Positions 27,601 through 36,500 of a stretch of 64,000 nt of DNA are shown here, one piece after another; positions within the stretch are counted from its first letter, which is position 1; every line of letters starts with the position of its first letter. Made by a program: the position numbers and the translations under genes. The DNA comes from UBA4416 sp040386075 (lineage in GTDB: Bacteria > Bacteroidota > Bacteroidia > B-17B0 > Aurantibacillaceae). The notes under the pieces are model-generated. The model made no database searches, had not been told where the DNA came from, and saw only the letters and a list, made by a program, of their open reading frames with translations. Location of the stretch: assembly GCA_040386075.1 (NCBI GenBank), contig JAZKGE010000014.1, positions 16,246 through 80,245 of the forward strand. Reading direction: 5' to 3'.

Positions 27601-29460
27601 ATCTGTAATAGTTGGGGGAGCCGGTAAAGGATTTATTTTTACGTATACTGTATCAATGCTGCTATAGCATCCGTCGAGTGTGGTTACTTTTACATGATTA
27701 TAGCCACTTGATGTCACCCAAAGTTTTTCTAAAGTATCATTAATATTGTTATTCCACATATAATGATGAATAGGCCCAATATTACTGTAGTTGTAGTAAT
27801 CGCTGGTATTTGCCCGGGTATCTGAACTTATAAAACCTTTATAGCAAATCGGGATTGTATCCGGGCACTGTAATAATCCAAATCTATCTTCAATACAATT
27901 TCCTACAAAATTCAAATTACATAAGCTGCCACTTCTGGTATAATAATCATAAGGATTTCTGGTAAGATCAATGCCCTTATAAATAAAAGCGTCAGAATAA
28001 CCACGACAATAAAGCTCATTATAGTCGGTATAATTGTTTGGCGCAGAACAATAACCAATTGGCTGATTTGTGTTAAACCCGATTCCTGTTATAGAATTAT
28101 TAATACTTGTTATGTTATTATACGTACTTGGTATATTCAAATGATGCTCATAACTGCCAGCCATAATGGGTTCGTTAATGCCTGCTACCAATAAACCGTG
28201 AGCTTTGTCATTTCTCGGCCCGCCATATTGCCTGAACCATTGGCGTGTTCCGGTATTATTATATTTTGTAATGAATAGATCGCCAAAACCAATACTGTTA
28301 AAAATGCCCGGCCCATAGGCATTCGAATATTCATTCATTGTACATCCAAATTCTCCAAATATATAAGGGTCCTGCTGCGCATCAAGTGCTACTTTTTTTC
28401 CTGAAACATAATTATTACTTGCTTCAGATTTCCCCCAGATGAAATTTCCGTTATTATCTATCTTCATCAAAAAAGCTTTATTAGTGTAAGCTCCATTTAT
28501 AAAGCTGTTGCCCGAGGCTCCAAAAAATGTGTAAGTTCCTTGGAAATCTCCGGTAATATAAATTTTATTGGCGTTATCCATCACCATACTGTAAGGAATA
28601 GAAAAAACACCACTTGCTTTTCTGAACCATTGTTCCTGCCCGGTTGCATTGTATTTAACAATGAAGCTGGCATTCATGATCTGGTTGTTATATGTGTTTT
28701 GAAATTGAATAGTATCAGAAAACTGTCCGCATACATAAATGTTATTTAAATTATCGGTGATAATATCCAATCCTCTGTCATCATATTTTGCTGAACCTTT
28801 ATTTACCCATACTAAATTACCTGCGGGCGTATATTTAGCCGTAAACACATCAAAGGATGAAAACAGAGTATTTGGATTCATCATACTGGTTACTGTTGTA
28901 CCGCTAAAATTGGCAGTGCCTTGAAACTGTCCGGTGATAATTGGATTGTCAAGCTCGTCAACGGCAATGGCATTTCCCCATTCGGCTAAATTACCGCCAA
29001 AAGATTTAGCCCATAAAAAATTTCCGGAAGGATCAAGCTTTGCAATAAAACCATCCTGTGAACCACTTACAGATGTTAAAACAGTTGTCCCAAATGTGGC
29101 AGAACCATAATAGAAACCGGTAATATAAATATTACCATTGGCATCTGCTTTTACTGAAGTAGCTCTGTCGCTTCCGTTACCCCCCGCTTTTATTGCCCAA
29201 ATGATTTGTCCCGCAGCCGTTGATTTTGAAATATAAATATCAGGATTTCCGTTTGAAGTAGGATTTAAACTTAATCCAGGAGCAAATTGAGTTGTTCCTG
29301 CAAAATAACCGCCCGAAATGATATTACCTGAGTTATCGTAACAGATATCCATGGCTTCATCTTCTTTAATACTTCCGGCAGTATATGCCCAAAAATTTTG
29401 AGAGATGGCGCATTGATGTGTCATCAATATGACTGAGAGAAATAACGTTAATTTTTTCAT
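24670..29460 (-). CDS. Giant secreted repeat protein with T9SS type B sorting domain
   Basis: I start at the ATG at 29460, which gives the signal peptide KKLTLFLSVILMTHQCAIS; the frame is open to 29505. The protein of about 1,596 residues has an N-terminal half made of SBBP-like beta-propeller units (repeated forms of DNSGNIYITGxF and WAKSFGG), then many Ig/PKD-like domains, each with a CxGDSxxL-type turn, and a C-terminal gliding-motility (CHU_C, type B) sorting domain with FTPNGDGANDMF and RWGEKM. It should be a T9SS-exported surface or released adhesin-like protein. Low-complexity Asn/Thr-rich composition is typical of this class. It appears monocistronic. Confidence 0.92.
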   Translation of the reverse strand: MKKLTLFLSVILMTHQCAISQNFWAYTAGSIKEDEAMDICYDNSGNIISGGYFAGTTQFAPGLSLNPTSNGNPDIYISKSTAAGQIIWAIKAGGNGSDRATSVKADANGNIYITGFYYGSATFGTTVLTSVSGSQDGFIAKLDPSGNFLWAKSFGGNLAEWGNAIAVDELDNPIITGQFQGTANFSGTTVTSMMNPNTLFSSFDVFTAKYTPAGNLVWVNKGSAKYDDRGLDIITDNLNNIYVCGQFSDTIQFQNTYNNQIMNASFIVKYNATGQEQWFRKASGVFSIPYSMVMDNANKIYITGDFQGTYTFFGASGNSFINGAYTNKAFLMKIDNNGNFIWGKSEASNNYVSGKKVALDAQQDPYIFGEFGCTMNEYSNAYGPGIFNSIGFGDLFITKYNNTGTRQWFRQYGGPRNDKAHGLLVAGINEPIMAGSYEHHLNIPSTYNNITSINNSITGIGFNTNQPIGYCSAPNNYTDYNELYCRGYSDAFIYKGIDLTRNPYDYYTRSGSLCNLNFVGNCIEDRFGLLQCPDTIPICYKGFISSDTRANTSDYYNYSNIGPIHHYMWNNNINDTLEKLWVTSSGYNHVKVTTLDGCYSSIDTVYVKINPLPAPPTITDNLGVNNQHFPMANNIHVCGPSTITLTGGNIQGNLYQWYGNSLSTHDSSAIVNTSGGHYFVVTNVYGCTDTNTIHIQLDPPIPNFGPKQKNDTIKICENYNDIHIICDSISNPGLNYPYPCVDHQGVFTVSQTPGLSLSPVNSFNHCDLSFYATASATGNYTYTVGYVINNLCTHDTIYFTGHIYIIVKPTPSATLNLTGNNLLCPGDSSLLIGIISGFSSPNITYTISPNDSIMVYNQGYYHINAYLTDTISGCTGVTGDQLYVTVKPNPFIILNPYNSIICPNDSIKLTLNLPNATNYEWHGPSGLLPINTQSFYSQQSGFYHCIVTDNTGCVFTTNTVELKQYATPYLISTPTNIICNNQPITLNVITLDATQIVWNAPLSGSGATKIITSPGVYSCQVTMCGITTSLSINILGSNPVANITTFGSTTVCPFDSVLLTGNSGMTNYVWQPGNHLGQNYTVHSPGSYTLEVTDIYGCTAKSSPVTVAFTSTVFPPASVSNDTICAGQTATLSATSFGNQLHWFPNINSGSVINIGTTYVTPSLTTQTTYYVASVNATGCHSSGIPATVFMHQTSITPMLLTDTTVCKHDSLIITAPYINGATYNWSGPGIGTNNTNHILIGNADSTNAGIYSLQVSGFGCNSPTSSTNIYVLNSIAPIISANDSICEGSNYSIAVNANPNYSYEWQGPNNYSNTSDSLNIINAAVNQSGTYSITSNLFGCMSTASTIGLTVLQTPPTPTITGNTTVCAGDSIFLSAAPNSTSTYNWYGMNGYVGFGSNISFLAADTSYSGYYGVIATNVFCPGYTAYDSITVVPYPVMMATNDTLGCDNAAITISCSSNYGNYVWNTGSTSPSISVTQSGTYWVSSQNGNCVKTDSIHVSLIPCSNFEINVFTPNGDGANDMFMFKSAAITAIHCEIRNRWGEKMGEFDGPTNGWNGTNMFNSRECEEGTYFYIAEIKTIEGVSKSINGFVSLIR

Positions 29461-29610
29461 GCCGCTTAATTTTAATCTAAGATAAAATAATAAGTCAGGC
29501 ATCAAAAAAATAAATTTCTAAAATCTTACTTGTTCAAAGTATATTTTTAATAATTAACGCTAATAAAGGGGATAAATAGTAACTGAAATTATATACCTGT
29601 TTAAATATAT

Positions 29611-30243
29611 TTACTTGATCTTTAGTTTGCCTTTTCTCCAGGCATCAATAAACTTGGCCCAGGCAACAGGGTTTAATAAGCTCACGCTTGGATACTGACC
29701 AACCTGGTATAAACGCGTGTATTGCTGTTGCATTCTTACGCGGTAATTGGCTGCCGCATCCATTGATCCGCCTTTGATAGATTCGCGAACATCTTCGTTA
29801 TCCATATTTCTATATGCTCGTTCGATATCCGAATCACTTAGATCGAGATTAAGAATAGCACGTTTAAACTGCTCTTTACTAGGCCAGGGGTAAACATTTA
29901 CCTGTGCAAGTTGAATCGTATCTTTTGTAAGGATCTGAATAATAGAATAATGCTTTCCTGATAACGTATCTGATAAATTATAGGATTTACTTTTATGATT
30001 GATCGAAAAGAACTGCATCTCATCTCCTGGCCTTGCCACAATGGTAAAGAATCCATAAAAATCACTTACCGTACCCGAACGCGTTCCCTTCAACATAATA
30101 GAAACAAACGGTAGTGGTTGTAAACTGTCGTCTAAAACAACACCTGAAACCTGTAATAATTTTTCGGGCGTGGTATTTGGCTTTGTTTGCGCAAACATAG
30201 CTCCCGAAATAAATAAAAGCGTAATGATAAATAGATGTTTCAT
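29611..30243 (-). CDS. Exported carboxypeptidase-like regulatory domain protein
   Basis: I choose the ATG at 30243 because it gives a signal peptide (MKHLFIITLLFISGAMFAQ). Residues of about 30-110 match the CarboxypepD_reg-like beta-sandwich seen at the N-terminus of TonB receptors (VSGVVLDDSLQPLPFVSI, GTVSDFYGFFTI). The remaining 100 residues are helical and basic, with no barrel. Such small stand-alone proteins are common in Bacteroidota; the function is unknown. It precedes no gene of obvious partnership and may be monocistronic. Confidence 0.82.
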   Translation of the reverse strand: MKHLFIITLLFISGAMFAQTKPNTTPEKLLQVSGVVLDDSLQPLPFVSIMLKGTRSGTVSDFYGFFTIVARPGDEMQFFSINHKSKSYNLSDTLSGKHYSIIQILTKDTIQLAQVNVYPWPSKEQFKRAILNLDLSDSDIERAYRNMDNEDVRESIKGGSMDAAANYRVRMQQQYTRLYQVGQYPSVSLLNPVAWAKFIDAWRKGKLKIK

Positions 30244-30336
30244 ATGAAAACAGATTGTTAACGGTAAAAATAGTCTTTTAAAAAAATAATGCACCTAATT
30301 AAACATAAATTAACATACAAATGGTATGCCTGTGTT

Positions 30337-30921
30337 TTAGTTGTTTTGAATCCATTTATCTAATTGAAAGATCAATAAAGAAGATCCAATACCAATGATC
30401 ATGCCTCCCAAAACATCACTTGGAAAATGAACGCCTAATCGCATGCGCGAATAGCCCACCAAACAGGCATAAGCATAGGACGGAACGGCCACATACCATT
30501 TTTTTGTAGATAGAGTTACGGCAGTAGCTGCTGCAAAAACGTTGGATGTGTGACCTGAAGGAAAAGAAAGTTTTCCGGAATGTGTTCTTGCAACAATGTC
30601 ATTTGGATACTGTATGGACGGTCTTGGTCTGTTAACTGTATATTTTATACCAGAGGTTAATAAAGCGTTAAACCCAATAGCAACACCTGTTTTTATACCA
30701 TTTCTCATCATAACCTTGTCGTTATTAACATAACCGCTAAGTAACAGCGAGCCTGGAGCTATTGCCAAAGTTGGATAAACGGTTGCCGAAGTAAATCTCA
30801 TCGTTTTATCCCAATTAGGATGTTCAGTTTTATTGATGGCCCGCAACATAGATAGATCGATAGATTGTGATCGAATGATACAACTTGCCAGCAAAAAAAA
30901 TATAACGCACTTATTTCTCAA
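30337..30921 (-). CDS. PAP2 family phosphatase, exported/membrane
   Basis: This 194-residue protein has the full PAP2 signature: K-x6-RP in KYTVNRPRP, PSGH in FPSGHTSN, and SR-x5-H-x3-D in YSRMRLGVHFPSD. An N-terminal leader (VIFFLLASCIIRSQ) suggests export or anchoring, with the active site on the periplasmic face. It likely removes phosphate from a lipid or small phosphate ester. It is unlike the PAP2 protein near 14 kb in sequence and spacing of the first motif. It lies 9 bp after the site-2-type protease gene and is probably co-transcribed with it. Confidence 0.9.
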   Translation of the reverse strand: MRNKCVIFFLLASCIIRSQSIDLSMLRAINKTEHPNWDKTMRFTSATVYPTLAIAPGSLLLSGYVNNDKVMMRNGIKTGVAIGFNALLTSGIKYTVNRPRPSIQYPNDIVARTHSGKLSFPSGHTSNVFAAATAVTLSTKKWYVAVPSYAYACLVGYSRMRLGVHFPSDVLGGMIIGIGSSLLIFQLDKWIQNN

Positions 30922-30930
30922 ATCCAGTGA

Positions 30931-31872
30931 TCAGCTAAAAATATAAAATGGTAATATGATCAGGAAGAAAATGTAAATTAATGTAACAATAATTTTTCCA
31001 AATATTTTCACATCTTTAATAAAAGGTATTTTTAAAACAGAGATCACATGTTGAATTAGTCCGCCTTCCAATAAGCTGTATTGTTGTACGCCTGCCTGTA
31101 CACCTGTATATCTTTTTCCAAATGATAACAAGATGCAATCGCGGATGCTCCAGTAATCCCTATCCGGAAGGTCCTTGTAATCAGTAATGTAATTAATGTT
31201 TTCTTGTTTCAGGTACTCTCTTATCTTGTGATTTTTAATTTCCATCAGCAGGTCAAATACCATTGATAAAGGGATGATCAAAAGTATAGGATTTTTAAAG
31301 AGGATAGCCAAAACAGATAAACATATAATGGAGATTATTGTAAATACGAGTCTGATCACATGATTTTGATGTATAAACAAGGTTTCCAGTAAACGCCCGC
31401 CATCTAATGGAATAATAGGGAGCAGGTTGAACCAGTTTAAAAAGAAAAAAATATTACCCAGCATTTCAATCCGTTCACTCGGATAATAAACAGTGCTTAT
31501 CAGCAAACAGGAGCCAATAATAATGCCCGGAACAGGCCCTGCTAAAATGATAATGATCCTTTGTCGTTGTGAAATGGTAGATTTTTTACCGCTCACATAA
31601 GCGCTGAGCAAAGGAATTATAAAAAGTTTGACGTCATTATATTTGAAAAATTTCATAGCGATAAAGTGCCCCGACTCGTGGATCATTACTACAAGTAACA
31701 AAGCAGCTATGTAGATCAGAGTTTGATCAAAAATAACGTAAAATAAAAAAGCGTAAATTCCAAGACTGACCAGTGATCTGCGAATCCAGTTCTTTTTATC
31801 CTGCTCTAAAATGGGTTTTGGTAAAACAGGAGGCTGTTGGTATGATGTTTCTTCGGTATCTAAATTTTCCAC
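30931..31872 (-). CDS. Site-2 protease-like M50 family membrane metalloprotease
   Basis: The 313-residue integral membrane protein has the zinc motif HESGH at 65-69 and the third ligand D157 in LPIIPLDGGRLLE, the defining elements of M50 proteases. There are about six membrane helices and no PDZ domain, so it is a compact form rather than an RseP orthologue. Such enzymes cut membrane-embedded substrates, often in regulated intramembrane proteolysis, but no anti-sigma factor gene is adjacent. It is upstream of and close to the PAP2 gene. Confidence 0.88.
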   Translation of the reverse strand: MENLDTEETSYQQPPVLPKPILEQDKKNWIRRSLVSLGIYAFLFYVIFDQTLIYIAALLLVVMIHESGHFIAMKFFKYNDVKLFIIPLLSAYVSGKKSTISQRQRIIIILAGPVPGIIIGSCLLISTVYYPSERIEMLGNIFFFLNWFNLLPIIPLDGGRLLETLFIHQNHVIRLVFTIISIICLSVLAILFKNPILLIIPLSMVFDLLMEIKNHKIREYLKQENINYITDYKDLPDRDYWSIRDCILLSFGKRYTGVQAGVQQYSLLEGGLIQHVISVLKIPFIKDVKIFGKIIVTLIYIFFLIILPFYIFS

Positions 31873-31888
31873 AGCTCAAAAGTAAGAT

Positions 31889-31922
31889 ATTGTGTTTAAT
31901 TAAATAAAAAAATATATATTTG
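31889..31922 (+). promoter_or_regulatory. Candidate promoter of the APC permease
   Basis: TATATTTG at 31915-31922 is a perfect -7 box, 41 nt before the ATG. ATTG at 31889-31892 could be the -33 element, with a slightly long 22-nt spacer. Confidence 0.45.
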
Positions 31923-31963
31923 AATAGTTAAGATATAATTCATTCATAAAAATAAATAGTAAT

Positions 31964-33430
31964 ATGTCAGTTTGGAGAATAAAACCGGTATCAGCTTTTG
32001 AGGCCGATATGAAAAAAAGTGAACTTAAAAGAGTTCTTGGTAAATGGAGTTTAACTGCCATAGGAATTGGCGCTATTATAGGCGGAGGAATCTTTGTTCT
32101 TACCGGAACGGGAGCATATTTTCATGCAGGACCAGCTTTAGCTTTGTCTTTTGTAATTGCTGGAATTGCTTGTGTATTCGCCGCCTTATGTTATAGTGAG
32201 TTTGCAAGTATGATACCAGTTGAAGGTTCCGCTTATGCTTATGCTTACGGTACAATTGGAGAAATGTTTGCATGGATCATTGGTTGGGGCTTAGTATTAG
32301 AATATGCAATGGGATCCATGACTGTAGCAGTAAGTTGGAGCGGATATTTCAATAAGTTTATAGGTTTGTTCGGAGTACATTTACCTGATTTTTTAACTCA
32401 AGACCCCGGTAGCTATTCGGGTTCAGGATTTTCAATGAATTTACCAGCGACAATAATTGTATTATTAGTTACAGCATTATTAGTTAGAGGAACTAAAGAG
32501 GCTGCGAAGGCTAATAATGTTATCGTTGTAATAAAAATTGCGGCCGTTCTATTTGTTATTATTGTCGGAGCTTTTTGTATAAATACAGCAAATTGGGTTC
32601 CTTTTATCCCTGAAGAAACCACTATTTTAGATCACGGAAAGGATCGCTTAGTGTATGGTTGGAACGGAATTATATCAGGGGCAGCTGCAATATTTTTTGC
32701 TTATGTTGGATTTGATGCAGTTTCTACACAAGCTGGAGAAGCCATTAACCCTAAAAAAGATGTTCCTTTTGCTATTATTACTTCATTAATGGTTTGTACT
32801 GCATTGTATATAGCTGTTTCATTGGTATTAACAGGAATGATGAATTATAAAGATTTTGATCCAATGGGGCCATATCCAAATGCAATAAAAGCACCTGTAG
32901 CAATGGCTTTTGAAATAGCTGGTATGCCCTGGGCAGTATTTATCATTACCATAGCTGCAACAGTAGGTTTAATTTCCGTTTTAATGGTAATGATGTTGGG
33001 CCAATCCCGTATATTTTTAGGTATGTCTAAAGACGGACTAATTCCAAAATTCTTTTCAGAATTGCATCCTGTTAACAAAACACCCTATAAAAACACAGTC
33101 TTTTTAGGGGTAATCATTGCATTAGTCGCTGGATTTACACCAATTAGTACATTAGCGGATATGACAAGTTTTGGTACTTTATTCGCTTTTACCATGGTAT
33201 GTATTGCAGTATGGTTGTTAAGAGTTAAACAACCGTTATTACAAAGAAATTTTAGAGTTCCGGCGCTTCCTGTGATCGCGGTTTGTGGAATTTTAATTAA
33301 CACATTTTTAATGATCAAATTAGATAAAGATGCTCAATTATTTTCTCTAGCATGGTTAGGACTTGGATTAATAATATACTTTGTATATAGTAAACGAAAC
33401 AGTAATCTTGAAAAACAGATAAAAGAATAG
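31964..33430 (+). CDS. APC superfamily amino acid permease (cationic amino acid type)
   Basis: A 488-residue transporter with 12 or more hydrophobic helices. The first helix has the unwound substrate-binding signature GIGAIIGGGIFVLTG, and helix 6 has FFAYVGFDAVSTQAGE, both typical of the CAT/YfnA branch of amino acid-polyamine-organocation transporters. It would move an amino acid across the inner membrane, most likely by proton symport or exchange; the substrate is not determined. It has its own candidate promoter and a terminator 8 bp after the stop. Confidence 0.92.
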   Translation: MSVWRIKPVSAFEADMKKSELKRVLGKWSLTAIGIGAIIGGGIFVLTGTGAYFHAGPALALSFVIAGIACVFAALCYSEFASMIPVEGSAYAYAYGTIGEMFAWIIGWGLVLEYAMGSMTVAVSWSGYFNKFIGLFGVHLPDFLTQDPGSYSGSGFSMNLPATIIVLLVTALLVRGTKEAAKANNVIVVIKIAAVLFVIIVGAFCINTANWVPFIPEETTILDHGKDRLVYGWNGIISGAAAIFFAYVGFDAVSTQAGEAINPKKDVPFAIITSLMVCTALYIAVSLVLTGMMNYKDFDPMGPYPNAIKAPVAMAFEIAGMPWAVFIITIAATVGLISVLMVMMLGQSRIFLGMSKDGLIPKFFSELHPVNKTPYKNTVFLGVIIALVAGFTPISTLADMTSFGTLFAFTMVCIAVWLLRVKQPLLQRNFRVPALPVIAVCGILINTFLMIKLDKDAQLFSLAWLGLGLIIYFVYSKRNSNLEKQIKE

Positions 33431-33438
33431 ATTTTAAG

Positions 33439-33462
33439 AAGGCGGTTTTTACCGCCTTTTTT
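33439..33462 (+). terminator. Rho-independent terminator after the permease
   Basis: A compact AAGGCGGT / ACCGCCTT hairpin with a 4-nt T loop and six trailing T residues, 8 bp after the stop codon. Confidence 0.9.
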
Positions 33463-33484
33463 AATGGAATGAATGAGTGTAGAT

Positions 33485-33516
33485 ATTGCTATATCTCATT
33501 AATTATCATATATTTG
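33485..33516 (+). promoter_or_regulatory. Promoter for the 33.5-kb T9SS cargo
   Basis: ATTG at 33485-33488 and TATATTTG at 33509-33516 are 20 nt apart, a good match to the Bacteroidota TTTG/TAnnTTTG promoter. The predicted transcript start falls around 33520-33524, practically on the ATA codon that opens the signal peptide. Confidence 0.6.
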
Positions 33517-33523
33517 AGTAACC

Positions 33524-33598
33524 ATAAAAGCTATCGGTTACATATTTGTTTTTATCTTCTTTTCCACTTTTGGATATGGGAAGCTTAGCAAAGATCCT
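33524..33598 (+). other. In-frame signal peptide behind an ATA (former ATG) codon
   Basis: The frame of the downstream gene is open back to 33518. Translating from 33524 gives [ATA]KAIGYIFVFIFFSTFGYG, a textbook signal peptide, but no ATG, GTG or TTG occurs in this stretch. ATA at 33524-33526 sits exactly where ATG is expected. Either ATA is used as a rare start, an ATG was mutated, or the base call is wrong. Confidence 0.7.
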
Positions 33599-36500
33599 TT
33601 GCCCAAATCTTCTTATGTATTATTTGCTCAAAATAAGGGGCAATGGAATGATAAGGTGCTGTTTGAAGGAAAATTCAAAGGCGGAAAGGTATTTTTAGAG
33701 AGACAAGGCTTCTCTTATATTTTTTATCCAAAAGACGGACTTGAATCCCTGCATCATAAACATGATGAGGTAGGGTCTTTTACATACCATTCCGTAAAGA
33801 TGGATTTTGAAAATTGTAATTCAAATCCTCAAATACAACAATCAGATTCCAATTCTTTTTTTGAGAATTATTTCATCGGAAACGACCCATCAAAATGGGC
33901 TTCCCGTGTCAAATCCTACAAACAAATTAAATATCATGATCTGTACAAAGGAATAGATCTTAAATTGTTTAGTGACAAGAATAATTTCCGTTTCGATTTC
34001 GTGATTAAACCAGGTGCTGATGTTAACCAACTTGTAATGAATTTTACTGGTCAGGATCGTTTAAGTGTAGTTGATGGAGATCTGATCATTCATACAGAAG
34101 TAGGAGAGATTGCTCAGCAGGCACCATACGCTTATCAGATAATTAACGGTAAGGAAATAAAAGTGGAGTGCAGTTACAGTTTAGAAAAAGACCGTGTGAG
34201 ATTTAAACTGGGAAACAACTACAATAAAGATCATGAATTAATTATTGATCCTACTTTAGTGTTTGCAACATACACCGGTTCATTGTCCGACAACTTTGGA
34301 ATGACAGCCACTTACGATGTTCAGGGGAATGCTTATACAGCGGGCATGTGTTTTGGGCCTTCATATCCTCTTTCTCCGGGCGCTTTTCAAACTGTGTATA
34401 TGGGCGGCACAGGTTATGGTGGCGATATTTCTGTTTCAAAATTCGGCCCAACAGGTGCAAATTTATTGTATTCAACTTACATTGGCGGAACAGGTAATGA
34501 ATCGCCACAAAGTATTGTTGTAGATAACCTGGGCCAATTGGTTGTATTCGGAAGATCCTATTCTGCCAACTATCCGGTTACTTCAGGTGTTTTTCAAACA
34601 GCAAATGCGGGCGGCTGTGACCTCATTATTACAAAACTTAATGCAACAGGCACTGGTTTAGTTGCAAGTACTTTTTTGGGTGGCTCGCAAAACGATGGGG
34701 TAAATTCAACAACAACGCTTGGCGGTATTCACTATAACTATTCAGATGATCTGAGAGGAAGTGTGATCGTTGATAATACGAACAATATATATATTGCAGC
34801 CAGTACTATATCTTCCAATTTTCCGGTAACGCCGGGTTGTATTCAAAATTCATTAAATGGTCCACAGGATGGTTGTGTAGCTAAACTGAACCCAAATTTA
34901 ACGGCATTGATCTATAGTACTTATTATGGAGGTTCTTCTATGGATGGTGTTTATAGTATTACCTTAAATAGTAATGATGAATTGTATGTTACCGGCGGAA
35001 CCTCAAGTACTAATTTTTACACTACTCCCGGAAGCTTACATGCGGCGTCACAGGGAGGCATTGACGGTTTTGTAAGTTTACTGGCATTTAACGGCAACTC
35101 TGTTTTAGCATCAACTTATATCGGCACACCTTCTTACGACCAATCCTATTTTGTAGAAGTGGATAAGCAAGGCAGGGTGAATTTATTCGGACAAACAGAA
35201 GGCTCTTATCCTGTTTCTGCAGGCGTATACAGTAATCCAAACAGCGGGCAGTTTATTCAGTGTTTAAGTCCCAATTTAACGAATTCAATTTTTTCTACGG
35301 TTGTTGGTTCCGGAGATGGATTTCCTGATATATCACCTTCTGCTTTTTTAGTAGATGTTTGTGGTAATATTTATTTATCGGGTTGGGGTGGCACTATGTT
35401 CGGAAATAATCAATTCAATAGTTCTACTAGTGGTTTGCCGGTAACAGCAAACGCTTTTATTAACACAACCGACGGTGAAGATTTTTATTTTATGGTATTA
35501 AACCCAAACGCTACGGCACTCCAGTATGCTACATTTTTCGGCGGTAGTTTAAGCCGCGAACATGTCGATGGTGGAACAAGCAGGTTTGATAAATCAGGTG
35601 TTATTTACCAGGCAATTTGTGAAAGTTGCGGTGGTAATAATGATATGCCAACTACGCCTACAGCATGGTCTACCACCAATGGGTCACCTAATTGTAATAA
35701 TGCCGTAGTGAAATTTGCATTTAGTCCAAACCTGGTTGTAGCTCAATCAGGAATAAGTGCAAGCAATACAACCGGCTGCGTTCCTCTTGCCATTAATTTT
35801 TCCAATAATAGTGTAAACGGAGTTAATTATTTTTGGGATTTTGGAGATGGCACACAGTCTACAACATTTGCACCGGCTCATACATACACTGCGGTGGGCG
35901 TATACACAGTTCAGCTGATCGCTAATAATAATGCAACCTGTAACAAATGGGATACTGTTTATACAACTATTACGGTACTCTCATTGAACAACATGAGTGT
36001 AACAATTCCTTCACAATCGGGCTGTGCACCATTGCTTGTTAATTTTAGTAATTCAAATTCAACGACTGCTAATTATTTTTGGAAATTTGGTGATGGAACC
36101 ACAGCAACAACTTATTCTGCATCTCACACCTATACGGCAATTGGTAATTATACGGTACAACTTATATCGCAAAATATTTTAACCTGTAACATTTATGATA
36201 CAGCTTATGCTACGATCAATGTTGTTTCTGTGCTTGCTTTAACCCCGTTGCCTGCTATGCAAAGTGGTTGCGCACCATTGCAGGTTAGCTTTCCAAACAC
36301 TAATGATACAACAGCGGTAACTTATTCGTGGGATTTTGGTGACGGAAATACATCCACGACTTTTGCTCCGGTACATACATATTCAACTGCGGGTGTTTAT
36401 ACGGTTCAGCTTGTTTCTTTTAGCAGTAATTCCTGCAATATTTCTGATACGGTTTATACCACAGTTACAGTTGCGCCACCTTTAAATTTAGTTTCTGTTC

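Noticed and set aside
36000..36480. Tandem DNA repeats in the giant T9SS protein
   Set aside because: They are three PKD domains at the protein level (WDFGDG-type cores), a normal feature of this class, not a DNA-level element.
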